Shown piece after piece: positions 19,553 through 28,346 of a stretch of DNA of 64,000 nucleotides. How positions within the stretch are numbered: the stretch's first letter is position 1; every line of letters begins with the position of its first letter. The notes beneath the pieces were generated by a model. The model searched no databases and was not told the origin of the DNA. It saw only the letters and a program-made list of their open reading frames with translations. The stretch covers positions 1-64,000 of the forward strand of contig JAFZUY010000024.1 of assembly GCA_017618075.1 (NCBI GenBank). The letters run 5' to 3'. The translations under genes and the position numbers were made by a program. The stretch is from Lachnospiraceae bacterium. GTDB taxonomy: Bacteria; Bacillota; Clostridia; Lachnospirales; Lachnospiraceae.

Positions 19553-20566
19553 TTATTCCATTACGCTGATGACGCGGTTGCGGCCGTGCTCTTTTGCATA
19601 GTAGAGTTTGGCATCAACGCCTTCAACGTTTTCTTCGGTGGTAAGATTAGGATCGATTTCACTGACACCGAAGCTCATCGTGATTTTTATATCCGTACCT
19701 TCAAAAGTGATTACATCGGCTTCGATAGCTTTTCTTAAGTTCTCGGCGAACTCAGCAGCTTCATCCATATGTTTGTGGGAGAGAAGAAGGATGAATTCCT
19801 CGCCGCCCCATCTGAATGCGCCGTCATCGATTCCGATTGAATTTGAAAGTGTATTTGCAACATGCTTTAATACTTCATCGCCTGCGTTGTGACCGTATGT
19901 ATCGTTGACACGTTTGAAGTGGTCGATATCGCACATGATGATTGCAGTAGAATCAAAGTTCTTGTTGGTTGCGATACGTCTTTCATAATATGTATGAAGT
20001 CCGCGGCGGTTTCTAAGGCCTGTCAAGGGATCTTCGATAGCTTCGTTGTGAAGCACATAGGATTCAAGGCTTCTGCCACAGAAAGCGGTAGCAAGGGAGA
20101 GACGCTTTACATCTTCCTCGGTGAATACACCGTCACTGCCGTCTGTATTGATTTTATTAACCGCCTGATATGCACCGATTACGACACCTTCGGAGTTGGT
20201 AACGGGCATTGTAAGAATAGACTTTGTGTGATATCCCGAATTTTTATCAACCTCGGGATTGAATCTTGAATCCTCGTAAGGATTGTTGATTATAAGTATT
20301 TCGTTACCCGACATAGCGGCACCTACAAGACCCGTATTTTCGGGAACTGTGATGGTATCGATTCCAAGCGCTGCAAGAGTCCATGCAACATGTTTTCTCT
20401 TGTCCCAGAACCAGAAACTTGCACGGTCGGAATTAACAAGGGTTTTTCCAAGATCCGTTAAAAGAAAGAGCGTTTTTGAAAGCTCCTTTTCCTCGAATAG
20501 TCTGGACATATAATAAAAGATTTTTTCCAGCAATTCGTCGCTTGACAAATATTTTTTCTGATCCAT
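19553..20566 (-). CDS. GAF-GGDEF diguanylate cyclase
   Basis: About 337 residues. An N-terminal GAF sensor (about 25-170, with the SILTMPV core) is joined to a GGDEF domain that starts DPLTGLRNRRGL and has an intact GGEEF active site (RWGGEEFILLL). It should make c-di-GMP from two GTP. No RxxD inhibition site is seen before GGEEF. The frame opens eight codons upstream, but AGGGGGTG is placed for the ATG at 20566. No membrane segment, so it is cytoplasmic. It is transcribed away from the cyclase gene at 20672. Confidence 0.9.
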   Translation of the reverse strand: MDQKKYLSSDELLEKIFYYMSRLFEEKELSKTLFLLTDLGKTLVNSDRASFWFWDKRKHVAWTLAALGIDTITVPENTGLVGAAMSGNEILIINNPYEDSRFNPEVDKNSGYHTKSILTMPVTNSEGVVIGAYQAVNKINTDGSDGVFTEEDVKRLSLATAFCGRSLESYVLHNEAIEDPLTGLRNRRGLHTYYERRIATNKNFDSTAIIMCDIDHFKRVNDTYGHNAGDEVLKHVANTLSNSIGIDDGAFRWGGEEFILLLSHKHMDEAAEFAENLRKAIEADVITFEGTDIKITMSFGVSEIDPNLTTEENVEGVDAKLYYAKEHGRNRVISVME

Positions 20567-20671
20567 GAAAACACCCCCTGAATGACTCATTTTTAGTTCG
20601 TTTGAATATTTTTAAAACCGATATAATTATATCACGAATTTAAGCCTTTAGTAAATGCGGGAAATACCTTT

Positions 20672-22495
20672 ATGAAAGAAAACAAAAGCAAAAACAGAAG
20701 ATGGCTCATTGTATTGCAGGCGCTGCTTCTCGGCGTGGCTGCGTTTTTGTTCTGCTACAATGACGTGCTTTTCAATTTAAACAGCCTTTACCGCGACAAG
20801 GTTTACCAGCGCTCAAGGGGCGTAAACCAGTCGATTAAAATTATCGCAATCGACGACGAGGCCATCGCGGAATACGGACCCTTCGGTACGTGGGATCGAA
20901 GCGTATTTGCGGATACAATCGAAGCTCTCGGCGATTATCCTTCGGTAGTCGGCTTTGATATCATGTTCTTCTCCGAAATGACCGAAGAAGGAGACGCGCT
21001 CCTAAAAGAAAAAGCGCTCGAAAAAGGTAATGTTGTATTTGCTTCTAGAATCGATTTTGATACTGTGGTCGAAAAAGACGAAAACGGCAAACAGTATATA
21101 AACAGATTTCATGTAAACAATTTGAATCTTCCGTTCTCAGGCAAAGAAGTGCCTACGGGCTTTGTAAATGTATCTCAGGACGAAGACGGCGTTGTAAGAA
21201 GGATTATTCCCACATACACAAACGAAAATACAAACGAAACCTACACAGGTTTTTCCTATCTGATATATCAGATGTACTGCAAGAATAAGGGCATCATTCC
21301 CACAAATCCCAAGACCGATTCAAACAACGCAATGTGGATTTATTACGCAGGAAAGCCCGGTGATTACGAAGTTATTTCGTTGGTCGATCTTTTAAACGGC
21401 AAAGTTGATGCAAGAATTTTTACCGACTGTATAGTTCTTGTCGGCGCGTATACAAACGGCCTTCAGGATCAGTTTTCGGTACCTAATTCGGGCGTTGAAA
21501 TGTTCGGAGTTGAAATAAACGCGAACATCATACAAGGCTATTTAGACGGTGCATTTCCTGTCCCCGCGGACCGCGTTATAATCTCCGTTATCATCGGCCT
21601 TATAGTATTTGCGCTCTTCCTTATTTTCTCGAAACTCGGACTTAAATGGGGAACGCCTTTACTGATACTTGCAGAGGTTGCGACAGTCATCGCCGGCATA
21701 CTTCTTTTTACAAAGGGAGATATTATTTTACCCGGCGTTTACCTTCTTTTATTCATATTCCTGGATTACCTTTTTGCGCTGATTATAAAGTATTTTAGCG
21801 AAGCCATCGCAAAGAGAAAAATTGCTTCGGCATTCAGAAAATACGTGGCTCCGCAGGTCGTTGACGGCATCATGAAATCGGGCCAGTATAAAATCGCTCT
21901 CGGCGGCGAGAACAGAGACATAGCAGTTCTCTTCGTTGATATCAGAGGCTTCACGCCACTTTCCGAAAGCCTCGAACCCGAGCAGGTAGTCGAGATTTTA
22001 AATGAGTATTTAAACCTTACAACGAACTCAATATTTAAAAACGGCGGTACGCTCGATAAGTTTATCGGCGATGCTACAATGGCCGTATTTAATGCTCCTT
22101 TTGATTTGGACGATTATGAATTAAGAGCGCTTAGGACTGCAAAAGATATAGTAGCGGGAGCAAAAGCACTCGAAAAATCCTGCATGGAAAGATTCGGTAG
22201 AAAAGTAACTTTCGGTGTAGGAGTTAACTGCGGCGAAGCGGTCGTAGGTAACATAGGCTGCGATTTCCGAATGGACTATACGGCCATCGGCGATACGGTT
22301 AATACCGCAGCAAGACTTGAATCGAACGCAAAGCCCGGACAGGTGCTTATCAGCGAAACAATTTATGAACGCGTAAAAGATAAAGGTGTAAAAGTCGAGC
22401 CCATCGGCGAAATTCCTCTTAAAGGAAAATCGAAGGGCGTATTCGTATATCAGTTGACTGAAATAGACGGTGTAAAGGTGGGGGAAGAAGAATGA
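20672..22495 (+). CDS. CHASE2-domain class III adenylate/guanylate cyclase
   Basis: 607 residues. One membrane helix (about 11-29), an extracytoplasmic CHASE2 sensor (to about 290), three more helices (about 300-380), then a class III cyclase domain. Metal aspartates D423 (FVDIRGFT) and D467 (FIGDATMA), K463, and the transition-state segment TAIGDTVNTAARLE are present, so it looks active. AspThr/Lys choice suggests ATP, but this is not certain. Its stop overlaps the next start by four bases (ATGA). A FecR-domain gene lies 8 kb upstream; the two families often occur together. Confidence 0.88.
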   Translation: MKENKSKNRRWLIVLQALLLGVAAFLFCYNDVLFNLNSLYRDKVYQRSRGVNQSIKIIAIDDEAIAEYGPFGTWDRSVFADTIEALGDYPSVVGFDIMFFSEMTEEGDALLKEKALEKGNVVFASRIDFDTVVEKDENGKQYINRFHVNNLNLPFSGKEVPTGFVNVSQDEDGVVRRIIPTYTNENTNETYTGFSYLIYQMYCKNKGIIPTNPKTDSNNAMWIYYAGKPGDYEVISLVDLLNGKVDARIFTDCIVLVGAYTNGLQDQFSVPNSGVEMFGVEINANIIQGYLDGAFPVPADRVIISVIIGLIVFALFLIFSKLGLKWGTPLLILAEVATVIAGILLFTKGDIILPGVYLLLFIFLDYLFALIIKYFSEAIAKRKIASAFRKYVAPQVVDGIMKSGQYKIALGGENRDIAVLFVDIRGFTPLSESLEPEQVVEILNEYLNLTTNSIFKNGGTLDKFIGDATMAVFNAPFDLDDYELRALRTAKDIVAGAKALEKSCMERFGRKVTFGVGVNCGEAVVGNIGCDFRMDYTAIGDTVNTAARLESNAKPGQVLISETIYERVKDKGVKVEPIGEIPLKGKSKGVFVYQLTEIDGVKVGEEE

Positions 22496-23262
22496 GTCAG
22501 TTTTTAATTATTCCTGACAGAGAAAATATGAAGGAGACGCTTGCGCTTGCTAAGGAATATGACCTCGGGCTCGAATTAAACGAGTTCATGTATCCTAACG
22601 TCCTAGACGATACGCAGAAGTGCATTGAGATAGCGCAGTTTTATAAAAAAAGCGGCGGTAATGTGGAGACTAGCCACGGCGACTTTTTCGATGTGCTCGT
22701 ATTTTCAGAGGATAAAAGAATCGCCGATATTTCAAAACTTCGTATCATGCAGAGTATCGAAGTATCCGCCAAAGCAGGCGCAAAGGCAGTTATTTTCCAC
22801 AGCAACATTGAACCGTTTTTAACAGGCGATGCATATCGCGAAAACTGGTGCAACAAAAACGAAGAAGTGTTCCGAGAAATCTGCAAAAAATATCCCGACA
22901 TGAATGTATACATGGAAAACATGTTTGATACAAGACCTTACGATCTTGCAAATCTTGGCGAGAGAATGAAGGATGTAAAGAACTTCGGAATCTGCTTTGA
23001 CTACGCACACGCTTATCTTTCAAATACATTTTTAAGCGAGTGGGCAAAGGTTCTTTCACCTTACATTAAACACGTGCATATAAACGATAATGACAAGGCA
23101 GGCGACTGGCATTGGGCTTTGGGTGACGGCACCATAGACTGGACCGTATTTGCCAGACTTCGCGAGATGTATTTCCCCGAAGCAACAGTCTTAATTGAAA
23201 TGAATTCCATTGAAAGCCAGTTAAGATCCTTAGAGTATCTTCAGAGCATAAATCTTATTTAA
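22492..23262 (+). CDS. TIM-barrel sugar phosphate isomerase/epimerase-like protein
   Basis: 256 residues of the AP-endonuclease-2/xylose-isomerase-like TIM barrel. Metal-ligand-type segments are seen: a histidine in ETSHGDFFD, glutamate in VYMENMFD, FDYAHAYL, HVHINDND and the final VLIEMNS. Substrate unknown. It overlaps the cyclase stop by four bases, so the two are translationally coupled; a functional link between a cyclase and an isomerase-type enzyme is suggested but unproven. Confidence 0.78.
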   Translation: MSQFLIIPDRENMKETLALAKEYDLGLELNEFMYPNVLDDTQKCIEIAQFYKKSGGNVETSHGDFFDVLVFSEDKRIADISKLRIMQSIEVSAKAGAKAVIFHSNIEPFLTGDAYRENWCNKNEEVFREICKKYPDMNVYMENMFDTRPYDLANLGERMKDVKNFGICFDYAHAYLSNTFLSEWAKVLSPYIKHVHINDNDKAGDWHWALGDGTIDWTVFARLREMYFPEATVLIEMNSIESQLRSLEYLQSINLI

Positions 23263-23326
23263 AAAAATTTTTAAAAAGTTTGTAACGTTTTTCTTTGACA
23301 TATGTTTTATAAGTAGGTTGCTAAAA

Positions 23327-23379
23327 CCGAGGGGATGGTTCTCACCGGCTCTGATTATTCAGATGAACCGTCCCCTCGG
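23327..23379. repeat. REP-like palindrome, family B
   Basis: CCGAGGGGATGGTTC (23327) pairs with GAACCGTCCCCTCGG (23365), a 15-bp stem with one T-G pair. It is in the gap between the isomerase and lipoprotein genes. No T tract follows, so it is better seen as a repeat than a terminator. Confidence 0.8.
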
Positions 23380-23445
23380 CACTTCATTTTAAGGGGAAAG
23401 CAACTGTTTGGCAGCGATGTATTTTAACTTGAAACAGGAGAAGAT

Positions 23446-24813
23446 ATGAAAAGAAAATTATATTGCACTTGTCTGATAATAATGATGCTTCTTTTAGGAT
23501 GTAGCGGTAAAAACAATCAGCCTGAAAACACAGAAGAGAATGATACAGAAATAGGAACCGTTGCGGTTGAAAATCCTCAGATTATCGATGATGAAGATGA
23601 AGTACTGACACTTTCAATAAATCCTGCTGAAAACGATGATGCAGACACAGATGAAAACGAAGACACAGATACTGATATCGACAATGAAGATGCGGATGAA
23701 AACAACGATGTCGACTATGCAGATAGAGGAGATGACTACGACCTTTACATCGTACATGAAGACGGAAGTGTGGATCTTTTAACAGATGATGATAAAATAA
23801 TCAATTCGGCGGATTTTACGAGCTCTACAGAGTATGTATACATAATCAACAATTGTGTCGGAGAAAATGAAAAGCACGAAATGTATGATATCGCACGTTC
23901 AGTCCCGATATATGCGGATGGCGATTATTATTACAATGTCACTAAGAATATTACTCTTCCAAAGGAAGTTGACAGCACGAAAATTGAGTGGATCAGTTCC
24001 GATGAATCCATCATTTCAAACGAAGGAGACATCGTAAAAAGACCGCATGATCACAGCAAATACGTAATGCTTACAGCAGTTATTACAAATGGTGATTCGA
24101 AGCTTACATCAAGATACATCGTAAAAGTCGCAAGAGATATGTACGATGATGTAACAGAAGATATGATAATGGGCTTGTCGGATGACTATGGCAACTATGA
24201 ACTGCTCGAGGAAAAAGGTATTACATTAAGCGATTATCCCGGATGGTTCTACTGGTGCGACGAGCTTGGACAACTCTATTTCTTTCAGGAAGATTTGGAC
24301 AGAATAATGCTTTTTGACGATCCGGATAATGAAATAAATCCGAAAGTATCGGGCGTCGGAAATATCTTCGAAGTTAAGGTTGAGACGGTTCATGAAGCCT
24401 ATCTTGCAGCGAGTTCATTAAGAACCGTTATATATTGCGACGAAAAGTATGAGCTTCGCTTTGACGGGTCTTTTTCGGGCATGGGTGACGATGCTTATGA
24501 TTTTGTACAGTATTATAACGGTGTTAAGACCGACGGAATGATAAGACTCTTAATAGATCATAAGGGCGAGTGCAACTCCTTTAGCAGCTGGATGATTCAG
24601 GTTCCCGACGGATTTGATACCAAACCCAAATATACGAAGGATAAGATGAACAAAGACTTTGATTTGTATTCAGAACCGGAACTTTCGATATCTATATATG
24701 ATGATAAAATCCTTCTCGTCTGGGAAGCAGATACGAAGAAAAATACCAGAGTAATAGTTGACGCACAAACAGGCGAATTGATACATGAATCATCGCACAC
24801 AATAATTGATTAA
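23446..24813 (+). CDS. Lipoprotein with acidic linker and atrophied Ig-like domain
   Basis: 455 residues. The signal peptide ends in LLLGC, a lipobox with the modified cysteine at about 19. A long Asp/Glu/Asn linker (about 60-95) separates the anchor from the folded part. Residues about 160-225 (TLPKEVDSTKIEWISSDESI and what follows) match the 'atrophied bacterial Ig' fold. The last 60 residues resemble a PepSY-like strand pair. It is surface-exposed; ligand unknown. Ribosome site AGGAGA. Confidence 0.72.
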   Translation: MKRKLYCTCLIIMMLLLGCSGKNNQPENTEENDTEIGTVAVENPQIIDDEDEVLTLSINPAENDDADTDENEDTDTDIDNEDADENNDVDYADRGDDYDLYIVHEDGSVDLLTDDDKIINSADFTSSTEYVYIINNCVGENEKHEMYDIARSVPIYADGDYYYNVTKNITLPKEVDSTKIEWISSDESIISNEGDIVKRPHDHSKYVMLTAVITNGDSKLTSRYIVKVARDMYDDVTEDMIMGLSDDYGNYELLEEKGITLSDYPGWFYWCDELGQLYFFQEDLDRIMLFDDPDNEINPKVSGVGNIFEVKVETVHEAYLAASSLRTVIYCDEKYELRFDGSFSGMGDDAYDFVQYYNGVKTDGMIRLLIDHKGECNSFSSWMIQVPDGFDTKPKYTKDKMNKDFDLYSEPELSISIYDDKILLVWEADTKKNTRVIVDAQTGELIHESSHTIID

Positions 24814-24828
24814 TCTGCTTTCTTGCTC

Positions 24829-24876
24829 CCGGCTGACAGATTTGCCAAATCGGCATTTTTGTCGGCCGGTTTTTTA
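24829..24876 (+). terminator. Terminator of the lipoprotein gene
   Basis: CCGGCTGACA pairs with TGTCGGCCGG (one G-U), an inner TGCC/GGCA helix extends it, and six Ts follow. Confidence 0.88.
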
Positions 24877-24931
24877 TGTTCAAAAACTCTTCCCCAACAT
24901 AAATAATCACCATAAAAGATATGATTTCCAC

Positions 24932-24955
24932 CTAAAGTTAGTCTAATAAAACTAA
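24932..24955. promoter_or_regulatory. DtxR/IdeR-like palindrome upstream of the feo operon
   Basis: The palindromic core TTAGTCTAA (24938-24946) resembles the centre of the DtxR/IdeR/MntR-type box (TTAGGTTAGNCTAACCTAA), with a weaker outer match. Further GTTAG words occur in the promoter (24989) and just after it (25021). This fits iron-dependent control of the feo genes but is a pattern match only. Confidence 0.5.
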
Positions 24956-24981
24956 TTTTTCAAAAAATCCCCCAAAAAACG

Positions 24982-25010
24982 TTGACAAGTTAGCGATATA
25001 TAACTATAAT
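24982..25010 (+). promoter_or_regulatory. Promoter of the feo operon
   Basis: TTGACA (24982) and TATAAT (25005) match the consensus perfectly with a 17-base spacer. The spacer holds AAGTTAGCG, a possible regulator half-site. Confidence 0.85.
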
Positions 25011-25096
25011 CGCATTGAAGTTAGTGGAAGATAACCAGAAAAGCCCGTAAATAAAGGGACAAACGTTATCTAATCAAATAAGAAAGAAGGATGAAT

Positions 25097-25309
25097 ATGA
25101 TGCCATTAGGTTATGCGAATGTGGGCGAGGAAAACACAATCTTAAGAATCGGCGGCAGTCCCGAGACCAAGCAGCACTTGGAAAACCTGGGCTTTGTGGC
25201 AGGCGGAAGAGTGACGATCATTTCCGAGATAGGAGGAAATTTGATCGTAAATGTCAAGGACAGCAGAGTGGCTTTAAGCAAAGAACTTGCACAGAAAGTC
25301 ATGGTTTAA
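25097..25309 (+). CDS. feoA: FeoA, SH3-like ferrous iron transport accessory protein (copy 1)
   Basis: About 70 residues of the SH3-like FeoA fold, which is thought to modulate the FeoB G domain. Signature parts are PLGYANVGEE, HLENLGFVAGG and VKDSRVALSKELAQ. AAGAAGG favours the ATG at 25097 over the one at 25091. The first gene of feoA-feoA-feoB-small protein. Confidence 0.88.
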   Translation: MMPLGYANVGEENTILRIGGSPETKQHLENLGFVAGGRVTIISEIGGNLIVNVKDSRVALSKELAQKVMV

Positions 25310-25368
25310 AAAAGAAAAAGAAGGGGATAAGTAAATCATTCGAAAATAAAGAATAGCGAGGTAGGAAA

Positions 25369-25590
25369 ATGAAAACACTGAAAGACGCAAAAGTGAAAGA
25401 AACCGTAAAAGTAGTTAAACTCCACGGTGAAGGCGCGATTAAGAGAAGAATCATGGATATGGGTATCACCAAGGGTACCGAAATCTATATCCGCAAAGTT
25501 GCACCCCTTGGCGATCCTGTAGAGGTTACCGTTAGAGGATATGAATTAAGCATCAGAAAAGCCGATGCACAGATGGTTGAAGTCGAGTAG
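25369..25590 (+). CDS. feoA: FeoA, SH3-like ferrous iron transport accessory protein (copy 2)
   Basis: 73 residues, second FeoA. It has the family segments IKRRIMDMGITKGTEIY, VAPLGDPVEVTVRGYELSIR and a final ADAQMVEVE. It differs strongly from copy 1, so this is a heteromeric pair rather than a recent duplication, as in many Clostridia. GAGGT precedes the ATG, and feoB starts 44 bases after its stop. Confidence 0.93.
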   Translation: MKTLKDAKVKETVKVVKLHGEGAIKRRIMDMGITKGTEIYIRKVAPLGDPVEVTVRGYELSIRKADAQMVEVE

Positions 25591-25634
25591 ACCGTCATAT
25601 TAGAAGAGATTAATGATATCAAAGGAGATTAAAA

Positions 25635-28064
25635 ATGAGTATAAAGATTGCTCTTGCAGGTAACCCCAACAGCGGTAAAACAACCCTGTTTAATGCCCTT
25701 ACGGGTTCTAATCAGTTCGTCGGCAACTGGCCCGGCGTAACAGTTGAGAAAAAAGAAGGTAAACTTAAAAAACATGATGATGTAGTCATCACCGACCTTC
25801 CCGGTATTTATTCACTTTCTCCCTACACACTCGAAGAAGTTGTTGCGAGAGATTATCTGATCGGAGAAAGACCCGACGCAATTTTAAACATTGTTGACGG
25901 TACAAACCTTGAAAGAAATTTATATCTTACAACACAGCTTACAGAGCTCGGTATTCCCGTAGTAATCGCTGTCAACATGATGGATGTTGTAAGAAAGAAC
26001 GGCGATAAAATCAATATCGAAGAACTTTCCCGTCAGCTCGGCTGCAAAGTAATGGAAGTATCCGCTCTTAAAAACGAGGGCGTAATCGAGGCAGCAGAAG
26101 CAGCTATCGAAGCATCCAAGGGCGAGAAAACAGTTCCGATGCATACCTTCAGCGGTCCCGTTGAACATGCGCTTGCACACATCGAGGAAGCTGCGGTTCA
26201 TTCACTTCCCGAAGAGCAGCAGAGATGGTATGCAATCAAGATTTTCGAAAGAGACGAAAAAGTTTTAAAACAGCTTAACATAGAAGGCAGCACAAAGGCA
26301 CATATCGAAGGCGATATTCAGGCTGTCGAAAAAGAATTTGACGACGACGCGGAAAGCATTATCACAAACGAGAGATATGTTTACATAGCATCAATTATCA
26401 AAGCATGCTTAAAGAAGGCAAAACAGGGCGAACTCACGGCGTCTGACAAGATTGATAAAATCGTTACCAACAGATGGCTCGGACTTCCTATTTTCGCAAT
26501 TATAATGTTCCTTGTTTACTTCCTTTCAATGGCACCCGGCGCACCCGGAACAAAGCTTACCGACTGGGCCAACGACGGCCTCTTCGGAGATGGCTGGCAT
26601 TTATTCGGTATCGGCTCAGGCAAGTACAGTGCAGCCAGCGAAGAATACACGGATGCAGCCAATGTTATTGATGCATTTATCGGTCTTGAAGATGAGATTG
26701 ATATTGAAGCCTTAAAAGAAGCATATGCAGCAGTAGAAGCCGGCACAACAGCAGATTACACACTCGAAGACGAAGAAACACTTGCAACCGAAGACGTGAC
26801 TTACACATACGAAGAACTGACGGATGCGATGGATGTATTTGAATCTTATGAAGGCGAAGAACCCGATCCCGCAAACTACGGCGTATGGGTTCCTTCAATC
26901 CCTGCAATAGCAGAAGCAATCCTTGACAAACTTAACTGCGCTGACTGGCTTAAGAGCCTTATCATCGACGGTATCATCGGCGGTGTCGGAGCAGTGCTTG
27001 GATTCGTGCCTCAGATGCTTGTGCTTTTCTTCCTCCTCGCGTTCCTTGAGTCCTGCGGTTACATGGCAAGAATTGCATTCGTATTAGACAGAATCTTTAG
27101 AAAATTCGGCCTCTCCGGTAAATCCTTCATCCCCATGCTTGTCGGCACAGGATGCGGTGTTCCGGGCGTAATGGCTTCAAGAACAATCGAAAATGAAAGA
27201 GACCGTCGTATGACGATTATGACCACAACATTTATCCCCTGCGGTGCAAAGATTCCCTTTATCGCAATGATTGCAGGCGCACTTTTTAACGGCTCACCCT
27301 TTGTATCGGTCGGCGCATACTTCATCGGTATGGCAGCAATCATTATCTCGGGCGTTATGCTTAAGAAAACAAAGATGTTCTCAGGCGAGCCCGCACCTTT
27401 CGTAATGGAACTTCCCGCATACCATATGCCTACACTTCCTAACCTCCTTCGATCCATGTGGGAGAGAGGATGGTCGTTCATCAAAAAAGCAGGAACAATC
27501 ATTCTTTTATCCACTATTGTTATCTGGTTCTTATCTAACTTCGGATTTGTAGACGGTTCATTCGCAATGGTAGCGGAAGACGAAGTAGACCTTTCGATCC
27601 TCGCTAAAGTCGGAAGTGCTGTTTCATGGATATTTATTCCTCTCGGCTGGGGCAACTGGCAGGCAGCCGTTGCCTCGATAACCGGGCTTGTTGCAAAGGA
27701 AAACATCGTTGGTACAATGGGCGTTTTATACGGCGGCGGAGAGTTAAGCACATATCAGACGCTTGCTATGAAATTCAACGGCGTATCAGGTATGTCATTC
27801 CTCGTATTCAACCTCCTTTGCGCTCCCTGCTTCGCAGCAATCGGTGCTATTAAGAGAGAGATGAACAATGCTAAATGGACATGGTTTGCAATCGGTTATC
27901 AGTGCGGATTTGCATATGTAATCGCACTTATGATTTACCAGTTCGGCAGCATCTTTACTGGAAACTTAAATATCTTCGGACTTATCGTATCAGTCCTCTT
28001 ACTCGGATTTATGGTTTACATGCTCTTCTTTAAGAAGTATCATGAAGCTGTAAAGAGAAATTAA
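25635..28064 (+). CDS. feoB: FeoB ferrous iron transporter
   Basis: 809 residues. An N-terminal G domain has G1 GNPNSGKT (9-16), G3 DLPG and G4 NMMD, then a helical GDI region and the membrane core with Gate motifs (LAFLESCGYMARIAF, GTGCGVPG, APCFAAIGAIKRE). It moves Fe2+ into the cell. It is about 100 residues longer than the usual Clostridia form: residues about 300-415 after the first membrane helix form an acidic extracytoplasmic insert (see findings). AAGGAG precedes the ATG. Operon with two feoA genes. Confidence 0.95.
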   Translation: MSIKIALAGNPNSGKTTLFNALTGSNQFVGNWPGVTVEKKEGKLKKHDDVVITDLPGIYSLSPYTLEEVVARDYLIGERPDAILNIVDGTNLERNLYLTTQLTELGIPVVIAVNMMDVVRKNGDKINIEELSRQLGCKVMEVSALKNEGVIEAAEAAIEASKGEKTVPMHTFSGPVEHALAHIEEAAVHSLPEEQQRWYAIKIFERDEKVLKQLNIEGSTKAHIEGDIQAVEKEFDDDAESIITNERYVYIASIIKACLKKAKQGELTASDKIDKIVTNRWLGLPIFAIIMFLVYFLSMAPGAPGTKLTDWANDGLFGDGWHLFGIGSGKYSAASEEYTDAANVIDAFIGLEDEIDIEALKEAYAAVEAGTTADYTLEDEETLATEDVTYTYEELTDAMDVFESYEGEEPDPANYGVWVPSIPAIAEAILDKLNCADWLKSLIIDGIIGGVGAVLGFVPQMLVLFFLLAFLESCGYMARIAFVLDRIFRKFGLSGKSFIPMLVGTGCGVPGVMASRTIENERDRRMTIMTTTFIPCGAKIPFIAMIAGALFNGSPFVSVGAYFIGMAAIIISGVMLKKTKMFSGEPAPFVMELPAYHMPTLPNLLRSMWERGWSFIKKAGTIILLSTIVIWFLSNFGFVDGSFAMVAEDEVDLSILAKVGSAVSWIFIPLGWGNWQAAVASITGLVAKENIVGTMGVLYGGGELSTYQTLAMKFNGVSGMSFLVFNLLCAPCFAAIGAIKREMNNAKWTWFAIGYQCGFAYVIALMIYQFGSIFTGNLNIFGLIVSVLLLGFMVYMLFFKKYHEAVKRN

Positions 28065-28076
28065 AGGAGATAATCC

Positions 28077-28253
28077 ATGACCTGGATTTTAACCAATATT
28101 TGGACTATAGTCGTTGCACTAATCCTTATAGCTATTGTGACGTTAATTATAATAAAGCTCATAAAAGACAAGAAAAAAGGCAAGTCATCCTGCGGCTGTA
28201 ACTGCGGGAGCTGCCCTATGAGCGGTTCATGTCACAGTGCTCAAAAAAAGTAA
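28077..28253 (+). CDS. FeoB-associated Cys-rich membrane protein
   Basis: 58 residues. A membrane helix (about 8-29) is followed by a basic stretch and a Cys cluster CGCNCGSC...C. This is the small FeoB-associated Cys-rich family (PF12669-type) that commonly ends feo operons in Firmicutes. It may bind iron at the cytoplasmic exit. AAAGGAGA lies before the ATG, 12 bases after the feoB stop. Confidence 0.88.
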   Translation: MTWILTNIWTIVVALILIAIVTLIIIKLIKDKKKGKSSCGCNCGSCPMSGSCHSAQKK

Positions 28254-28260
28254 ATTTAAA

Positions 28261-28345
28261 AGAGGGTGCCTGACTCCCGCAGGGTGTCTGGCTCCCTCTT
28301 TTTCTTCGGTGCCTGGCTCGCGTAAGCGTGCCTGGCTCCGTTTCA
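28261..28345. repeat. REP-like palindrome, family A, acting as terminator
   Basis: AGAGGG...CCCTCT arms enclose GTGCCTGACTCCC and GGGTGTCTGGCTCC, followed by TTTTTC. Two further GTGCCTGGCTC units follow to 28340. It lies between the feo operon and the convergent GGDEF-EAL gene and can end the feo transcript. Confidence 0.75.
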
Positions 28346-28346
28346 C

